From positions 56,235,994 to 56,299,993 of the forward strand of contig NC_066316.1 in assembly GCF_022539315.1 (NCBI RefSeq): a stretch of 64,000 nucleotides of DNA, read 5' to 3'. The stretch comes from Serinus canaria. Taxonomy: Eukaryota > Chordata > Aves > Passeriformes > Fringillidae. A program made the position numbers and the translations under genes. Positions 25,001 to 36,500 of the stretch are shown piece by piece. The notes beneath the pieces are model-generated. The model had not been told where the DNA came from and did not search any database. It worked only from the letters and a program-made list of their open reading frames with translations. Within the stretch, counting starts at the first letter, position 1. Every line of letters begins with the position of its first letter.

Positions 25001-28000
25001 TCTGTCCTTCCCACCAAGAGAAAAGTGGGGTTTTCTTAGTGCTCTGGTCTGCACTTCCCTCTGGCAGGCTCTAAGAAAATGGAAAACAATTCCTGAAGGG
25101 AAGGTCCTTGTCCTTTTCCCCTGAGAAATTTGCCTAGCACTGACTTTCCTAGCACATCTCCAATACCAGTTTAGGAACTGTGTCATCTAAAGCAACAGAG
25201 GAGCACAAGCATGCCAAGATACTGCCCTATGTATCAGAAAGAAACCTTGGAGATTAAATGGTCATTAATGCCCTCAGAAATTACTTACTTCCACTTAATA
25301 ACAGATCACTTCATTTTGGAGTGGCCTACTGAAACATCTACACTGTGCCTGATGCTTGGTACTGCAGGTAGAGTCTAAGAAAGGCAGTAGCTTTGCCCCA
25401 AAAATCTGGGAAAAACTCAGGAGATTAAATGAGTTCAAGCTCAGGAGGAAGAGATGATGGAGGCAATCTCCTCATACCATAAGGTTGAAGAGCCTTCACA
25501 GTGCAACCAACCTAAGGCAAGGATTCTCAGAGGCTATATCCAGTGAGGAGTGGGCTAAGAGGTCCTGTCTGCCAGCAGGACACAGACAGCAACCCTTTTC
25601 AAGGCAGGAGGAGCACAAAATAACCAAGATAAAGCAAATCAGAGATTTATGACTTCAGATTCATCCAACATGAGAGACTGACAGAGAGATGTTACAAACC
25701 ACATGCTGGTAGAGTATGAGGGAAGGCAAACTATCTCTCCAAATTCAATAATGATTTATTGTCACCATCTTTGTCTACCACTCAAATAGGCTGACTGCTG
25801 ATTCTTCAGAGAAATTAGTGCTTCTACAAGCAACTGAATGTGATGTGACACAAGCAAATGAACTCTGATGAGATCACTCAGACACTGAGGTGTGACAGCT
25901 CTCTGAGCAACCTCATGAGGCTGTTATCACGATAGTGAGAAGGAACTGGAAACTAAACAGTGAGAAAGCTTCATAAGCACTTGAGTATGAAGCACGCTCA
26001 TCTTGGCAGCACCAATACTGCTTGTAAGCCAAACCCAAGTTTCTTCTATTAACTTCAGTTTAAAACAATAAGTGGAAAGCTCTGTGCGTAGTGAAGTGAT
26101 AAAGATTACTGATGCACAAATAAGTAGTTCTTCATCTCACCTATTTTCAAAATTATTTCCAAAGAAGGAACTATCATTTTTCCCCCATATCAGACATCAA
26201 GGACACAGAGCAATATGCTTCTTTATACTGAAACACCACAGATCAGTGGCAGCAGCAGAAAGGAAGCTGCCTTGTCTCTGCCTTCATGAAGCGTGTTGGG
26301 ACCTCAACTATGGATCTGGACTCACTGGGACAGGCAATGCAAATACAGAAAAAGAAACAAAGACAGAAAGAAAACCCCCCCAAAAATACATTGATTCCAG
26401 TATGTAGAAATCACAATGAAGTTGCAGCAGACAGTGCATCTAATCTTAGGGGACATACATGAGGGTAAACATTTTCTAAATACTTTAACAAACCAGAGTT
26501 TACAGGAGGTTAGGGAGGAAAACTTGTCTGTGTTTACAGATAACTTTGCATAAGACAAGGGCAAGCACGGGAGAAAGTACAAGCACTAAATCTAGGAGCT
26601 AGAGACTCCTTATGTGGGCTAATTAAAAGGCAGAAGCCGACCTTGAAGCCCACACCCAGATGATAATGCTGAAAGATGTCAGCCATGACCATGAAAAGAA
26701 ACTGGCTGTTACGCTGTTCCTGATACCGCTCCTTATGACAACCCAAACAATCATCTTCCCAAGGTTTTATCTCCAATGGCTGTCAGCAAGCAAATGAACA
26801 GGTGATTCAATCACTGTAGCCATGACACATTTTTATCTCTGCTCTGTACTTCCAGGGAAAGGAAGCACGCATCTTATCAGCAGAAAACAGTAGCTGAATG
26901 ATACTAATGCTTGGAGCGTGATCCTGAAACAGCTGAATGGATACGAAGGTTCAAATATTTAAATGTTAGCACTCATTAAGTTAGGTTTTAAAACATCTGG
27001 GCAGGGCTCACAAGCAAGCTTCTACAGAATGTATGCTTACAGGAAGAGGCTTGGCACCTCTTGCAGTCTGAAACTCAGAGCAGGCAAGCAAGGCTTATAG
27101 GATTCCAAGTTAATTAGCACTGCTTCAGTTTAAAGTTTACATGGGAAACTGCTGCCAGCTCAATTTATACCTGTTCACTACACTTATAAAAAACACTTGC
27201 AGCCTCCACTAGCATAATCATCATGGTCCCAGAGAACATTAGGAAGCAGAACGAATGGAGTTCATGTTGAGGAACGAAGAAAAGAATCAAGTCAAACGCA
27301 TGAAGTCACTCTTACAGATAAATTCTCAAAGTGTCACCTTGCTTTGTATTTTCACAGCAATGCTCTGCATTGTAATTAGTGAAAACACAGGTAGTGACCA
27401 CCCCCACCCACATGCAGGTACTTCAGTAGGCACAGAGATGACAGTGGGTTTAAGAGTTCGTATTATGGCTTAGACAATTGCTTCTTTCAGGCCTCCTTGA
27501 TAAGTGTAAGTAGTTTTTCCCTCCATTTCCTTCCCTAGTCCTACCTGACTAGGCCCCTTTCTCTTCCTGTATTTGTAATCAAGTTCATGGTTAAACCTAT
27601 TTCAGGCCAAGTTCATATAAACTCAACTTTTGGTGAATAAGGCTAGACTAACCTATTTGATACCACCACCATAACTAAAAAACAAAAAAATAAATTATAT
27701 CCTTAAGTGATTTGGGAAACTTTAAGCACTTAGAGATAGTTTGTCACACACTTTTTTTAAAAATTAATGAATACCAACAGGCCATACTGGTATTTGAGTT
27801 ATTATTAAATCTGTTCACATTCATCTTTTCTGTTCTTATCCACATACATAAAAGACTCCTGTACCTAGAGTTGCAACTGTTGCCACTGCACTAAGATTGA
27901 CTTTACTCTTCATTCCCTTTACTCCTGTTCCCAGGCCAGTTCTGTGGTTTCACCACTCACTGTGGTGTGTGAGGCTTTTCTAAAGTGGAGGGGAAATCTA

Positions 28001-28354
28001 AGCTCCACATCCTTTGCATTCTAAGTTTACAAGAATAACACTTTCTTCCACTTTTTTTCCTCATTTGCAGTCCTACTAGCTACAACTTTCTATGTGCAGT
28101 GACAGTAAGGCAGGTTCTCAGAATTAACCATTCAGCAACAGCTCTGCAAGCCTTTCAGTCACTCCAGACTTTGCTGAGGGCTGCAAAAATTCTTTTCCCC
28201 CACCTCCCTCTCTTAACTCTACAAAAGCAGAACATCATTTGGAGTAAGTAGTGGTAAGACATCCTCATTGTCCCCACCAGAAAAAATTCCAGTTTATTAT
28301 GAGAGGATCACCATCTCTCTAAATGTCTTCAGGAGACATAACATTATTGACTTA

Positions 28355-28465
28355 CATTTTTTCATATTTTATTATTCTATTTTCTACTATATATTCTAGA
28401 TATATTATTATCTAGCTATATTATTATTATTATATACTCTAAATATATATTATATATCGGTTCAC
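28355..28465. repeat. Extremely AT-rich low-complexity block
   Basis: There are about 110 bases of nearly pure A and T with repeated tatta/tatat motifs, ending at ttatatatcgg. It may be a degenerated microsatellite or, by composition, a matrix-attachment-like region. No coding capacity. Confidence 0.65.
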
Positions 28466-31400
28466 TATATTAGGCAATTAAGAAATTTATGGCAAAGTAA
28501 CTTAAAGCCATAAGTAATTTAACATGTCAATAAAACATTTCTTTAGCACAGCAACCTTCCTTCTCAACATGACTGAATGCAAAAGGAAATGCACATCAGA
28601 TTAATTCCTTTGTTCTAATTCATAACTGCCACAGCTCTATACAAGTCTAATCTGAGAAACACTTCTAAATGGAACCTGCAAATGGTTCCCTTCATCAGCT
28701 TGGATATTCCCATTATTTCCTGACCCAGCCCATCTGACTCTATGGAGCTGGGGTAGATGACAGGGCCATGCTGCCATCCAGGAATGTGGCCCCTCTTCTT
28801 CACAACCCCATGCTCCCAAGACCTGCAGCTCTGGCTTGGCCAGTAGAAACTTAGTGGTGCCCAGCAAGTGCTGGAATGGCAACCAAGCATGAAGAAAATG
28901 AATAAATAAACAAAAAACAACAGTTGAATGAGTCTTTGGCATACTTTAACAACTGTGCTAAGCATCTGTTAAAATATTGCTATTTTGGAATTCTTTAGAA
29001 AATTAAGAGATAAAATAAAAAAGCTCCATCCATTCTGTAGTATACTTCCCTAAGAATTGCTTTGGTTTAGGATTGGTCTTTTTTAGTGACAATTTTAGAG
29101 ATGACACCTCTGTACATAACCTTGTTTTCAATGGCAGTATCTCAGGCTAATCGGCGGATCTACTCTTCAAAATTAGTAACAGCAGATTTTGTAACTGTTT
29201 TCTTGTTTTCCCCATTTTTGGGTTAATCTCAAAAGTACTCACCAGAGCCTAAAGGTTGAATGGGTGATGCTACCACAAAGCAAGATAAAATGGCCAATGT
29301 CAAATTACAGTTCTGTTAGTGTTCTGTGGTTAGAGAAACAGACCAGCTTTGCTTTGCTGAGTTTGCATTCAAAGACAATAAAGCACTACATCAAGTAAAT
29401 GCCTCTGTCAGTTGCTACAGCCCTATCTGGTTAGCAGGGCTTTAAAAAACCTTTCCTGAACGGGAGACAAGAAATTACAAGCATATGAAAGGCAGAGGAC
29501 AACAGGTATACAACAGCCCAATCCAAACAAATGCACACAAGGAAGCTTTCAAACATGCTTACTGCTCCAAATGACTTCACAGAAATACTATCACCGGTGC
29601 CACATGAAAGACTGTGTCAGTGAAAGGTTCAAACAAACCAACCTACACAAATAACATTAGCAAAAAGTACCCAAACTCACTACGTGCCACTTATTAGAAA
29701 AGTAAGCAGGTATTTTCACTTCCCTTCTAGGGAACAACAAAGGTTTAAAACGAAATAACAAAACAAAATAACAAAGAAACCCAAAACACGACCCCATGAA
29801 AAAACCTACCCAGACAAAAACACCCCACTTCCACACAGGAAGGTACCAAGTTAGTTAGGTCCAAACTCTTTCTACCTTTTTCCATGGCCTCACAATCAAA
29901 CACTTTAGTCTCAAAGTATGCCTCTAGACAGTTAATTCGTAGTCTCACATCCTGCCCAAGGAAGAAGAACACATTAGCAGATGTCCTGAAATGATGAGAG
30001 CTGCCAACAAACTAGGTTCACTACTTGAGGATTTCCACTTAAAAATCAAGTCAATGCTGTCTTTGCAAGATGTTATCAAGTTTAAAGACTATAAATTACA
30101 AACTGATTAGGCTACACACCTATTTGTTTTCCTTTCTCTTTTTTTGGAAAATAAAAAGTAAAACAGCAAGAAAAATGACACCTTAACATCTAGTGTTAGA
30201 ATCATAGCATGCCTTTGCAGAGATGCACTACACTGAGTGGCCACAGGTCCACATTGTTTGCTTAGGGCTCTCCAGATCTGTGAGAAACAGCCAGCATTCC
30301 CGTAAATGAACACATTTAAAACTGAACCTTTTATCAGAGTGCTCTGCACTATTTCTAGTTTGCCAACTGAGAACACAGAGCAGAAGCAGAGTCCAAGTTT
30401 AATAGCTAAGCATCTGCATGGACCCGAGAACAATACCAATATTCATTAAGAGGCCAATCGCAAACTGCCTTCTCATATTTTCGAGACAAGCACTCTATTA
30501 ATACATTTCCTAACCTTAGCATAACTCTTATGTTTTCATCCCAAAGCACCCACACACACATTGGTGAAGAGTTCCCAAAATTATGACAACTACGTGCCCC
30601 ACACACACCAGGGGAAAAAAGCCCCTAAAAATAAATCTCAAGGAAGCTATATATTGTGCTTGCCAACCACAGTGAATTGTACAGCCAGGAGTTGCTACAT
30701 CCAGATTTAGCTTCACACAAGCTAACAGGATTCCTTTATAAATTTAGCTAGAGGCACGGGCAACAAACGCTTGGGGAAATTCGAACCGCAGCTCTCCAGC
30801 AGCAAAGACTGCTCCCTCCAAGAATGAAACAGTAGCAAAAGATGACTATTAGTAGGCTCTTATTACACAGCTTTCAAAACACCTATAAGTCATCAGGTTC
30901 TCTAGGCAGGGTTATTAAACCGCTGAAGTACCAGCGAACATTAAAAGAAAAAAGCAAGGCCACAGCTCTTTCTGTGCATGCCAATTAATAATCAAAGGAG
31001 GAAAAAAGCCAGCTAGAGAGAGACCGTATGGGAAACCAGCTGAACGTTCGTCTAAGTTTGTTTCAGGTCCTTTTCCCTCATACTTGGAGCAGTGTGACTT
31101 GTGAAAAAAGAAGGAAACGAGTGCCTCAGGTCTGTCAGTGCTAACTGAAGGATGAGATCTGAAGGGCTTCTCTTCCAGCAAGAGGGACTGGGACGCAGGA
31201 CCCGCAAAGAAAGGAAAAGATGAGCGCAGGATATGGGGAAATGCAGACAGGGTCCTATAGGGCAGCTCTGCCCCACTGCCTCGCCATAGAATCAAAGCTC
31301 CTGCTCCTTAACAATAGATCAATCATATTTTTAAACCTCTTTAGGCCATACTTATCACAATCCCATTAACTTTAAAACATTTTTTAAAACAGCGGATGGG

Positions 31401-31493
31401 TTTTGGGGGTTTGTTAAAGCATCCCCACAAAATCCGAGGCCCTATGGAATTTTATCATATTTTAAAAGAAGTACCTTCTCTCTCGCCGAAGAA

Positions 31494-32470
31494 ACTCGAT
31501 GAAGCCCCCAGGTTCGGGCTGAGCCGGTGCAGCTCGGCCAGGCTAGCCCAGGCTCCGGGGGAGCACAAAGCGGCGCGGCGGCCGCGGTGGGAGCCCGGCG
31601 CACGGTACTGCGGCGGGCAGCACACAAAGGCAGCGCTTAGGGAACGCCGCTGCGCTGCGGAGCCCCCGGCGCTGTCTCGGGGGCTGCGGGACACCGGGTA
31701 CCTCCCCGCTCGCCCGGCCGCCCCGCCCCGAGCTGCTCCGGGAGCCACCGCCCCCTCCCCGGCGCGCCCCGCCGAACAAAGCCTCCGGCGGCGCTCACCG
31801 GCAGCCTCTCGCCTTCTTCTGCCCTCGCCCAGCGCTCCTCCTCCCGCTGGAAATCCAGGCGTAGGGGTGCGGGCAGGAGTGCGGGAGGTTACCCAGCTCC
31901 GCAGCCCATTCAGCGGCGCCGGGTGCCGGGCGTCCGCCCCGCAGCGCCCGCGGCCGCGCCCCGGCTCACTCCGTGCGCTGGAGCTCCGGGCAGCCGCTTA
32001 ATCTCCAAACTTCCTCCTCCTCCTCCCGGCCGGGCAGAGGAGTCTGTGAAACTCCCCTCCTCCATGCAGCTCCCGCAGCCCAGCCGCTGCCTCAGCCCCT
32101 CCCCGGGGAGGCCTGGCCCGGCTCTGGGCTGGTGCTTGCTCTGTTCTCCTCTTCCCTCCTCCGCCGCCCCCCAGCCCCCGAGGCTGGGAAAGGGGGGAAG
32201 AGAGATTAACCACTCGGATTTGTCTCTGGAATGGAGCCAAAGAGAGCAGTCGGATTACAGCCCCGGGAAGAAGAAGGGAGGAAAATGGAATGGGGGATAA
32301 AAAAAAAAAAAAGAAAACAGGAAAAAAAAATCCGCTACTGTTTTCACGGAGGGAAAAGCGCTGGGCTCTCCTGCCCTCCCCCGTGTCAGGTCACAGCCTC
32401 TCCGCCCGGCTGCGAGCCCCATCCCAGCCTCGCCGAGCTGCCCACCGGCTCCTCTCCGCCACCACAGGTC
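31494..32470. promoter_or_regulatory. Strong CpG island: promoter and first exon of a gene
   Basis: Nearly 1 kb is GC-rich and packed with CpG (for example gcggcgcggcggccgcggtgg near 31570 and ccgccccgccccgagctg near 31720-31737), unlike everything around it. GC boxes of the Sp1 type (cccgcccc) recur and no TATA box stands out, as expected of a broad CpG-island promoter. The clearest splice signal is a minus-strand donor (ctgccg then gtgagcgccg) at 31799/31798, favouring transcription to the left. Rightward or divergent transcription cannot be excluded; a weaker plus-strand donor-like site (caggtctg) lies near 32466. Long open frames in both strands (up to 201 codons at 31396-32001 plus) follow from GC richness and show no protein family signature. 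A run of 14 A (32299-32312) lies inside the island. Confidence 0.88.
31799..32240 (-). other. Probable non-coding first exon (5' UTR), minus strand, start uncertain
   Basis: The sequence read leftward into the donor at 31799 is GC-rich, includes purine-rich gaggaggaggaggaag at about 32017-32032, and ends in ggcgagaggctgccg just before gtgagc. It looks like the 5' untranslated exon of a CpG-island gene. The right limit given here is only a guess, since the transcription start cannot be read from sequence. A weaker alternative donor (gctgg then gtaacc) lies near 31887. An 80-codon open frame starting at 32240 on this strand (MAPFQRQIRV at its start) ends inside the exon and is not recognised, so it may be an upstream open frame or chance. 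I cannot name the gene. Confidence 0.35.
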
Positions 32471-33325
32471 TGAAATTCAATTCACAGGTCTGAGAGAGCC
32501 TCTGTAAATGAGTTGCCAGATTGCCAAAATGCGAAGGGGGCAAGTCTACCATGAAATACAGACCCGTAAAAAGCAAATTTCAAGAGTTTGTAGATAGAGA
32601 GTACACCTGCCTCGTGGCAGGCTGCTGGGTCATCTTGTTTGGAAAGGTGTGTTAAAAGTTACACAACATTTAAAACCAATACATTAAAAAAACTCACACA
32701 AAAGAGAAAAAACTGGCTTAAATAAAGCCTGAATTCTTCATACGTGTTCAGTTCTCCTTATTCCTGTGAACCCTAACAAAATCTTTGGTTTCCTGTAAAA
32801 CTTCATTCTGTATTTCACATTTAGTAAAGTTGTATTGTTTTTGTTCTATAGCAGTTTCTCCCTCTACTCATGCTAATACACAGCATGTGGAATGCAAGGA
32901 AAATTGAGAGGTTAGAACAGCTCATACTTTTCAGATGTCAAAACAAGTAATTACAGGAGTAATTCAGGAAAGCAGGAAGTTTCAGGTTTTGCCCTCATCT
33001 TACCTGTTCTCATGGAATCCTAAAAATATAAACCAAAAAAAAAATGCCCCAAAAACCACCAGAACACCTTGGACAGGGTCTGTTTCTCTGTCATTGATTC
33101 AGAAACCCAGAGCTCTTTCCCAGCATACACACTGAATATTCTTCAGACTGGTGCTGAATTTTAAAAGATTACCCCATTTATTAATTCATTTTGGCCACAT
33201 TTCTAGTTTGTGTTTAATAAGTGGGACTGTATTACAGTTTCAAGAAAAAAAATACCTTAAATGTTTTAATTACACCTGTTCTTGAACATAACATTTATTG
33301 ACATTGCAGAATTACAGCACAGCTA
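32471..33325. other. Non-coding stretch between CpG island and CR1
   Basis: AT-rich DNA without recognisable features, likely upstream of the CpG-island gene if that gene runs leftward. Confidence 0.5.
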
Positions 33326-33592
33326 TCATAGAATCACAGAGTACTCTGAGTTAGAAAGGACTCTCAAGGATCATCAAGTCCAAGTCCTGGTCCTGCAGAG
33401 CACAGCCCCAGGAATCCCACCCTGTGCCTGAGAGCATTATCCAAATGCTCCTTGAACTCTGCCAGGCTGGTGCTGTGACCACTTTCCTGGGGAGTCTGTT
33501 CCAGAGCCCAGCCACCCTCTGGGTGAAGAACCTTTTCACCAAGGGGTAAATCTCACTCCACTCCTATTTCCTTGGGAGCCATCACTGTCCTA
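33326..33592 (-). mobile_element. CR1 LINE 3' fragment, minus orientation
   Basis: The left edge tcatagaatcacagag is the reverse complement of the CR1 octamer tail. It is followed by gttagaaaggactctcaagg, ccaaatgctccttgaactct, gccaggctggtgctgtgacc and gtgaagaaccttttcacc, which together form the standard reversed CR1 3' region. The element is truncated before reaching the reverse-transcriptase core and is inactive. The minus-strand open frame 33351-33542 lies inside it and is a LINE remnant or chance, not a gene. Confidence 0.92.
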
Positions 33593-36500
33593 CCAGGCAG
33601 GAAAGGCAGATCACAGAAGGCTGGACTCCACTATTAATACTCTGGAACTATATTCTACAAAGTTGCTTGACAGGGGGGCAAGTGGGAAAAGGGCAATTTC
33701 AATGAGATTTAGTAGCTTCACTAAAATCAGCCCACTGGTGATCTCCTGCACTACATACCTAGTCCATGTCTGAATTCAGCATCCAGCTGAGCACACATCC
33801 TTGCCTCAGCACACTACTCTGGCCTTGTGCTAAAAAGTTAGCCTTCATTTGCAAGTCAATAGGAAAGAAAAAAAAGAAAAAAAACAAGAAAAAAAGCAGC
33901 AAAACTTCTCTGATGAAACTACTGGGAGAGAAGTATTTGTAACTCTTTCCCATTTGGGGAATCAGGGAATGTTTTTTCCTTTATGAATAGATCTTTGAAA
34001 GATGGTAATAAAACAAACTACTGCTTGATGCATTTAACTTGGTCCAAATTAAAACAAATGAAAATGCACACACATTCCCAAATGGGAAATACAGCAAAAG
34101 CCCCAAACCACAGACTATTCCAAGTTCCTTTAAGAAACTGTACAGTCTCTCCAAATATGTTTTAAAGGCCTTACATGATCTGTTCCATATGGAGTTTGTT
34201 TTTCCTCAGTGCTGTGACTAACAGGAAAAATCTTCAAGAGGAGAAGTCTCTTCCTCTCTCTTCATCCTTCTACCTCCTTTTCCCCAAAGGACTGATCATG
34301 AGTCTGTCTGGTTTCTGTTTGCTTGTGCTAAAAATAACATTACAGTGGACTGACAAAATACCCTGAGTTTTAAGGCAACTGACTGATAATGTAGGATTAT
34401 TGTTGCAGAAGGAGTGAGAGAAGTTTAAAGCCAAGCTTTACAACAGTGTAACACAAAATTGTGTATCTGAAGAACCACCCGTTTTTGGAGGAATTAGGTA
34501 CATGGACAAATTGTGGGCATTCCTGTCTTTGAAGCTAATTCACATAACTATTGGTGAAAGGGCACAAGTGACAAGGAAGCTGCAGGCAGGTGAACCTTTT
34601 GCCTGGGTTTTGCCTGTGCACCAGAAGGTCAGTGGCAGAGGGGGAGCACCAGTTGTTGTCAGTCACCCTCAGCCGCACTCCTGTGCACAGGCACAGCAAG
34701 TCTTTGTTCACCCCAGCTCCACCTTTTCTGACACACATCATTTTCTGCTCACTCTCACAGCATCTCCCATGCTCTCACACTGCAGGATCCCTGCCTTCCC
34801 CCATACATAAGGTGGATCCAACTCCATCTGCCAGCTCTTCACCTCCATCCTTCCTGCTGTGCTGGCAGTCAGAAATTCACAATGCAAATGACTTGGTGTC
34901 TTTCACAATGATGGCCAGGACTTCCCTTCATGTACTGCTTGAAAGTGATTTGCTTGCTATGTTGGCATCTATAACCTAAAATTGTTTTCCTTCTAGGTCT
35001 GCTTATATCAACTGGTCTACCAATAAGTTTGTACATGTGTTCTCAAATATCACAGCATTTCTTTACATTGCTGGCTCTGAAGTGCACCAGTCATTGTGTT
35101 AATGTTTTCCTCATTCTGGCTGTGACTCAGCAAAACTGTAACCAATGCCTTTAAATGTACAGAAATCACTGTCACTTCAGTTTTGCTGACTGATGATGAA
35201 TTTCAGCATTCACTTGAGGAGAAGCACAAGTTTATCTGTTCTGAGTTAGAATCTCGGGGGGGAAAGCCAGTCCATACAATAACAGAAAACTGCTACTTGT
35301 AAAAACACTTAAAAGAAAAAGACACATCCCAGAATTGATTGTTTGGTGAGGGGGAGGTTCTGTAGAAGAAAACTGCTTCATCCATGCCATGCACAAGGGT
35401 GTAAAACAGGGAAAACAGATATAATTTTAACCTGGGGACTCCCCAGTCAGCAATAACAATAATAATAATTTTTAAAAATGCAATGTTCTCCTTGCCTTGT
35501 GTTCAAATTAATTATTCCACCCACATTACAATTTAATTGGCAGACACAGGTACACTCATTTGCTTTGCAAAGCAATATTATTAAGTGTAGGGGTTTTTTA
35601 GAGCTGTGCTCCTGTTTCAGGGAACACACTCTTTCATGTACACTTATGCCAAGGAGTACACAACCATTCCAGTAATTATATGTTCCAGTAAAACCATTAA
35701 TATCAAATAAAATGCTATCATACCTACTTTATGCCTGTATCCTGCAGGTATTCAGTTACCTCCAAGTTGATGAGATACCTGTGTGAAAAAAAATTGGAAA
35801 CATATTTAAGTCTTTACAGCCACAGCTGCTAAAACATTTAATCACGAAGTTCAAAATATCTTACTCCCAATCTTACTGTAAAGTTTAAGTGGAAGTACTT
35901 TAAATACAAGATGACTTTGCATGCCACTTGCCTTGGGAAACAAATAGTGTGCATAAAAAATGGCAGTAAGAGGACAAAGTTTAGTGGTTACAAGTGTGAA
36001 GACTATCAACATAAGAAAAGAGTAAAATATTGTACAGAAGGAAATGACTGAATTTAATCTTTCTAGGGAGAGGGTTTGATTCCTTTGTCTGGGAATATTT
36101 CCATGCAGAAGTAAATGTCTTTGAGATTATTTGCTTTTCCACATAGCAGCACTGCTTGGATCTTCCACAAATGCAACTGTATTTCATAAAAAAAGCACGG
36201 AGACCAGCTGCAGTTTTCATGAAATAGGCTTCTGGTAAATTCAAAAGCTACTGCAATTATGTTGTCAGTTCAGGTCTCAATTTCCTTACAAGTCTTAAAC
36301 ACAGCCTCCTCCATGATGCTTTTTTCATTGTGTTAAATAATAGCTGTCTACAATACCCATCTGTTCTTCTCCAGAAAGTTTTTCCTCTGTAATATTCCTG
36401 AAAACATTTGCATCTACACCCTTGCAAACAAAAACCATGTTTCAGTCTTAGTAGGGCTCATCTTCTTCCCATTTGGAGTGGTTTATGTTATAAGGCTGGA

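Larger units (their letters stand above)
20115..31493. other. Long non-coding stretch, possible first intron
   Basis: No recognisable gene. Features seen are a perfect small hairpin in TG/CA repeats (21988-22011), an extremely AT-rich block (about 28355-28465) and a moderately GC-richer but motif-free segment at about 24700-25600. If the donor at 31799/31798 is used, this interval would be the start of intron 1 of a leftward gene. Confidence 0.45.

Noticed and set aside
31396..32001. 201-codon plus-strand open frame across the CpG island
   Set aside because: It is dominated by A, P, R and G residues as expected from GC-rich DNA, has no domain, begins in AT-rich DNA outside the island, and competes with open frames on the other strand.
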